DNA from: Deltaproteobacteria bacterium | Lineage (GTDB): Bacteria > Myxococcota_A > UBA796 > UBA2385 | Direction: 5' to 3' | Length of the DNA: 6,496 nucleotides | NCBI GenBank assembly: GCA_015489145.1 | Contig: WGAH01000345.1 | Coordinates: 1 to 6,496 of the forward strand | Part shown: piece by piece, positions 4,891 through 6,496 of the stretch | Layout: each line of letters starts with the position of its first letter | Position numbering within the stretch: the stretch's first letter is position 1 | Translations under genes and position numbers: made by a program | The notes under the pieces: generated by a model | Told to the model about the DNA's origin: nothing | Database searches by the model: none | The model's input: the letters and a program-made list of their open reading frames with translations, nothing else

Positions 4891-6093
4891 ATGCCCTCCG
4901 CCCCGCCCCGACTCAGCCGGCCCTGGCGGGCCCTCCTCGGCCTGGCCGTCGCCGCGGCGCTCCTCGCCGCCGGCGAGGGCGTCGCGCGCCTGGTCCTCGG
5001 GCCCCCGCCCCCCTGCCAGCTCGTCATGCAGGCCACCCAGTGCCGCCTCGCCGTGGAGGGCGGCCAGGCGTGGGTCGCCTGCCAGCCGCCGATCCCCCAC
5101 CCCCGGCGGCTGGCGGTGGCGCGGCGGCCGGGCGCGGCGCGGGTCGTCGTCCTCGGCGCCTCCTCGATGGCCGAGCCGCGCAACCGCGCCGTCCCCGAGC
5201 AGCTCGCCCGGGCGCTCGCCGGGGTGGAGGTGCTCAACCTGGCGGTGGACGGCCTGCAGGTGGCCAACCTCGCCTGGCTCGCGGGGCAGATCGCTCCCCT
5301 CGACCCCGATCTCGCGCTGATCTACATCGGCCACAACGCCTACAACGCCACGATCTTCGACGGCTCCGTGCGGGCGACCCGCCTGCGCTGGCTGCCGGTC
5401 TACCGGGCGCTCGGGCACCTGTGGCTGCACCGGGCGGTGGAGGCCTGGCGGGAGACGCACCTGCTCGACGGGCCGCGGCGGCCGGGCAGCCGCTCGATCG
5501 CGCTGAGCGACGACGCGGCGCTGCGGGTTCGCGCGCGCATGGACCGCCGGTTCCGGGTCGAGCTGGCCGAGGCGGTGGAGCGAAGCCCGGCGCCGGTGCT
5601 CCTCGCCACGCTGATGCGGAACCCCTGGGTGCCGCCCGAAGGGGTGCTCGCCGACGACCCGGCGCGCTGCCAGCCGGTGCTCGACGCGGTGGGGCCCGGC
5701 ACCGCCCGGGACGCCCGGGCGCTGGCCCGCCTCGCCGAGGCGACCCGGGCGGCCTGCGGCGAGGACAACGCGCTCCTCCCGTGGATCGCCGCCCACCGCG
5801 CCCGCCTGGCCGGCGACGAGGCGACGGCCCTGGAGCGGTGGCGCGAGAGCCTGCGCCGGGACGCCCTGCCCCTGGCGGCGCCGCCGGAGGCCGACGCGAT
5901 CATCCGGGAGGTCGCCGCCGAGGCGGGGGCGCCGGTGGTGGACCTCGCCGCCGAGCTGGGCGCCTTCCCGCCCGCCTCCTGGTTCACCGACGCGATCCAC
6001 CTCTCGCCCGAGGGCGCGGCGGCGGTGGCCGAGGCGATGGCCCCGGCGGTGCGGGAGGCCCTGGCCGATGCGGCCGGCGCGCCCCCCCCGTAG
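4891..6093 (+). CDS. Membrane-anchored SGNH hydrolase-like protein with TPR-like insertion
   Basis: This protein has 400 residues. A hydrophobic N-terminal segment (about 14-27, LLGLAVAAALLAAGEGVARLV) predicts a membrane anchor with the rest outside. SGNH-type blocks are VVLGASSM at 86-93 (Ser91 at the nucleophile position of G-x-S, Ser92 adjacent), NLAVDGLQ at 116-123 (block II), YIGHNAYN at 145-152 (block III Asn149) and FTDAIHLSPEG at 365-375 (D367-x-x-H370, classic block V). Between blocks III and V is an extra region with a TPR-like helix pair (PWIAAHRARLAGDEATALERWRESLRRD, cut here by position: residues 297-324). Such insertions occur in SGNH proteins of delta-proteobacteria. Cys42, Cys51, Cys64, Cys260 and Cys289 could form disulfides. 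The start is well fixed: an in-frame TAG lies at 4876 and ATG 4891 is the first start after it. Its partner in the divergent pair has the same fold but a different block V, so the two are not recent duplicates. The substrate is unknown; an envelope glycan or lipid ester is the natural guess. Confidence 0.85.
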   Translation: MPSAPPRLSRPWRALLGLAVAAALLAAGEGVARLVLGPPPPCQLVMQATQCRLAVEGGQAWVACQPPIPHPRRLAVARRPGAARVVVLGASSMAEPRNRAVPEQLARALAGVEVLNLAVDGLQVANLAWLAGQIAPLDPDLALIYIGHNAYNATIFDGSVRATRLRWLPVYRALGHLWLHRAVEAWRETHLLDGPRRPGSRSIALSDDAALRVRARMDRRFRVELAEAVERSPAPVLLATLMRNPWVPPEGVLADDPARCQPVLDAVGPGTARDARALARLAEATRAACGEDNALLPWIAAHRARLAGDEATALERWRESLRRDALPLAAPPEADAIIREVAAEAGAPVVDLAAELGAFPPASWFTDAIHLSPEGAAAVAEAMAPAVREALADAAGAPPP

Positions 6094-6140
6094 AAGCGGC
6101 GTCTCGCCGCCTCCATGCCGGCCGGAGACCGGCGCTCCAC
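6091..6140. repeat. REP-like palindromic element at the 3' end of the SGNH gene
   Basis: Two adjacent hairpins follow the stop codon: GCGGCG-TCT-CGCCGC (6096-6110) and GCCGG-AGA-CCGGC (6121-6133), 10 bases apart. Their loop regions are complementary (GTCTC at 6101-6105, GAGAC at 6125-6129), so the pair can also be read as one large imperfect inverted repeat. Read on the reverse strand as GAGCGCCGGTCTCCGGCCGG and onward, it resembles dispersed palindromic repeats that I recall from intergenic DNA of high-GC bacteria, whose chance translations recur in databases; that resemblance is memory, not a search. There is no T-run, so termination by a standard intrinsic mechanism is unlikely, although mRNA 3' end protection is possible. 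Confidence 0.65.
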
Positions 6141-6165
6141 GGACCATCGGCCAGCGGGCGGCGTC

Positions 6166-6233
6166 GACGCGGCATCCCGCCGCCGCATCCTCGCTCCCGG
6201 CTCCGGGTAGACCCGGCATCCCGCCGCGTCATC
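6166..6233. repeat. Degenerate direct repeat, two 24-bp copies, each a hairpin with ATCCC loop
   Basis: Copies at 6166-6189 and 6210-6233 match at 21 of 24 positions, 44 bases apart, with a 14-base identical core CGGCATCCCGCCGC. Each folds around the loop ATCCC: GCGGC-ATCCC-GCCGC in the first, and an eight-pair stem with one mismatch, from GACCCGGC to GCCGCGTC, in the second. Together with the adjacent REP-like pair this gives four hairpins in about 140 bases of non-coding DNA. Confidence 0.65.
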
Positions 6234-6496
6234 GAGCACCCTCAGCGGTCCCGGAAGCCTCGTGAATCCCGGCCCCTGCGCGGTCATGAAGCCGACAGAC
6301 TCCGACACGGCGTTCCCGCCCGGAAGCCCGCGCTCCCAGCCCGGCCGGGTCGAATGCCGGCGGGGGGTCGCGCGTCGGAGGGGCCGCCGGCGGCGCCGGC
6401 GCGGAGGCGATCATGGCGGAGCTTCGGTGCAGGAAGGTCGGGACGCTCGGGGTTCTCGCGAAGGGTTCGCCCGGGAGGGCCGGGGCGGCGCTGCTC
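6234..6496. other. Intergenic sequence with no convincing gene
   Basis: I see no coding region here with a plausible start, composition and product. An ATG at 6413 opens a frame to the right edge (MAELRCRKVGTLG) but has rare-looking AGG codons, no ribosome binding site and no recognisable product, so it may or may not be the start of a gene. Small hairpins occur, e.g. GCCGGC-GGC-GCCGGC at 6386-6400 and GCGAA-GGG-TTCGC at 6458-6470. No tRNA or terminator with a T-run is visible. The base composition is slightly less extreme than in the genes to the left. Confidence 0.5.

Noticed and set aside
6096..6110. Intrinsic terminator for the SGNH gene
   Set aside because: The hairpin is strong, but it is followed by CTCCATG rather than a T-run, and it belongs to a repeat pair, so I list it as a repeat.
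4816..6219. Reverse-strand open frame opposite the second SGNH gene
   Set aside because: The translation is Arg/Gly/Pro/His-rich without motifs and is a shadow of the forward gene. Its N-terminal part is a reading of the repeat element at 6091-6219.
5400..6308. Another reverse-strand frame that starts in the right-hand repeat region
   Set aside because: Ser/Ala/Arg-rich shadow of the SGNH gene. The start lies in repeat DNA and no signal peptide or domain is visible.
6340..6370. Possible tRNA T-arm because of GGGTCGAATGCC
   Set aside because: No acceptor stem, anticodon arm or D-arm can be built around it.

Overview
The window is very GC-rich (by eye well above 70%) with strong G/C preference at third codon positions. 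Its gene content is mostly predicted envelope or secreted proteins: lipoproteins with Asp-rich metal-binding motifs, a thrombospondin type-3-like repeat, a MopE-like motif fused to a formylglycine-generating-enzyme-like (SUMF1/PvdO/EgtB type) domain, and membrane-anchored SGNH hydrolases. This mix is typical of Myxococcota and related delta-proteobacterial lineages. The assignment is an inference from family content; no phylogenetic marker is present.

Layout. Positions 1-2126 hold a leftward three-gene cluster, in transcription order: a lipoprotein with a long Asp-Ala/Asp-Thr linker (2126-1164), a second lipoprotein with a Pro-rich PPPEGAA tail (1098-358), and the 5' end of a polytopic membrane protein of GT-C glycosyltransferase appearance, which starts at a GTG at 334 and runs off the left edge. 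A short divergent intergenic region (2127-2208) separates this cluster from a rightward gene (2209-3780) for a lipoprotein with a MopE-like motif, an FGE-like domain lacking the catalytic cysteines, and a C-terminal beta-rich domain. That gene overlaps by 74 bp, tail to tail, the leftward SGNH hydrolase gene at 4819-3707. A second divergent region (4820-4890) separates that gene from a rightward SGNH hydrolase-like gene (4891-6093). From 6091 to the right edge there is no convincing gene. The first 140 bases of that stretch consist of REP-like hairpins and a degenerate tandem repeat, and the rest looks like intergenic repeat-type sequence.

How the parts may work together. Everything recognisable is predicted to act at or outside the cytoplasmic membrane. 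A GT-C-like membrane protein, two SGNH enzymes (a fold used both for ester hydrolysis and for O-acyl transfer on polysaccharides) and several surface lipoproteins fit a role in cell-surface glycoconjugate or outer-surface biogenesis. This is inference from neighbourhood and fold only; no substrate can be read from the sequence.

Most notable signals: three genes lack a Shine-Dalgarno sequence but carry a TANNNT box 6-9 nt before the start codon, suggesting leaderless transcripts, whereas the two leftward lipoprotein genes have clear Shine-Dalgarno sequences. A 27-unit hexanucleotide tract encodes 54 residues of alternating Asp. The convergent overlap lies exactly over the catalytic Asp/His codons of an SGNH enzyme. 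The FGE-like protein appears to have no FGE catalytic cysteines. A REP-like element abuts, and may supply, the stop codon of the last gene.
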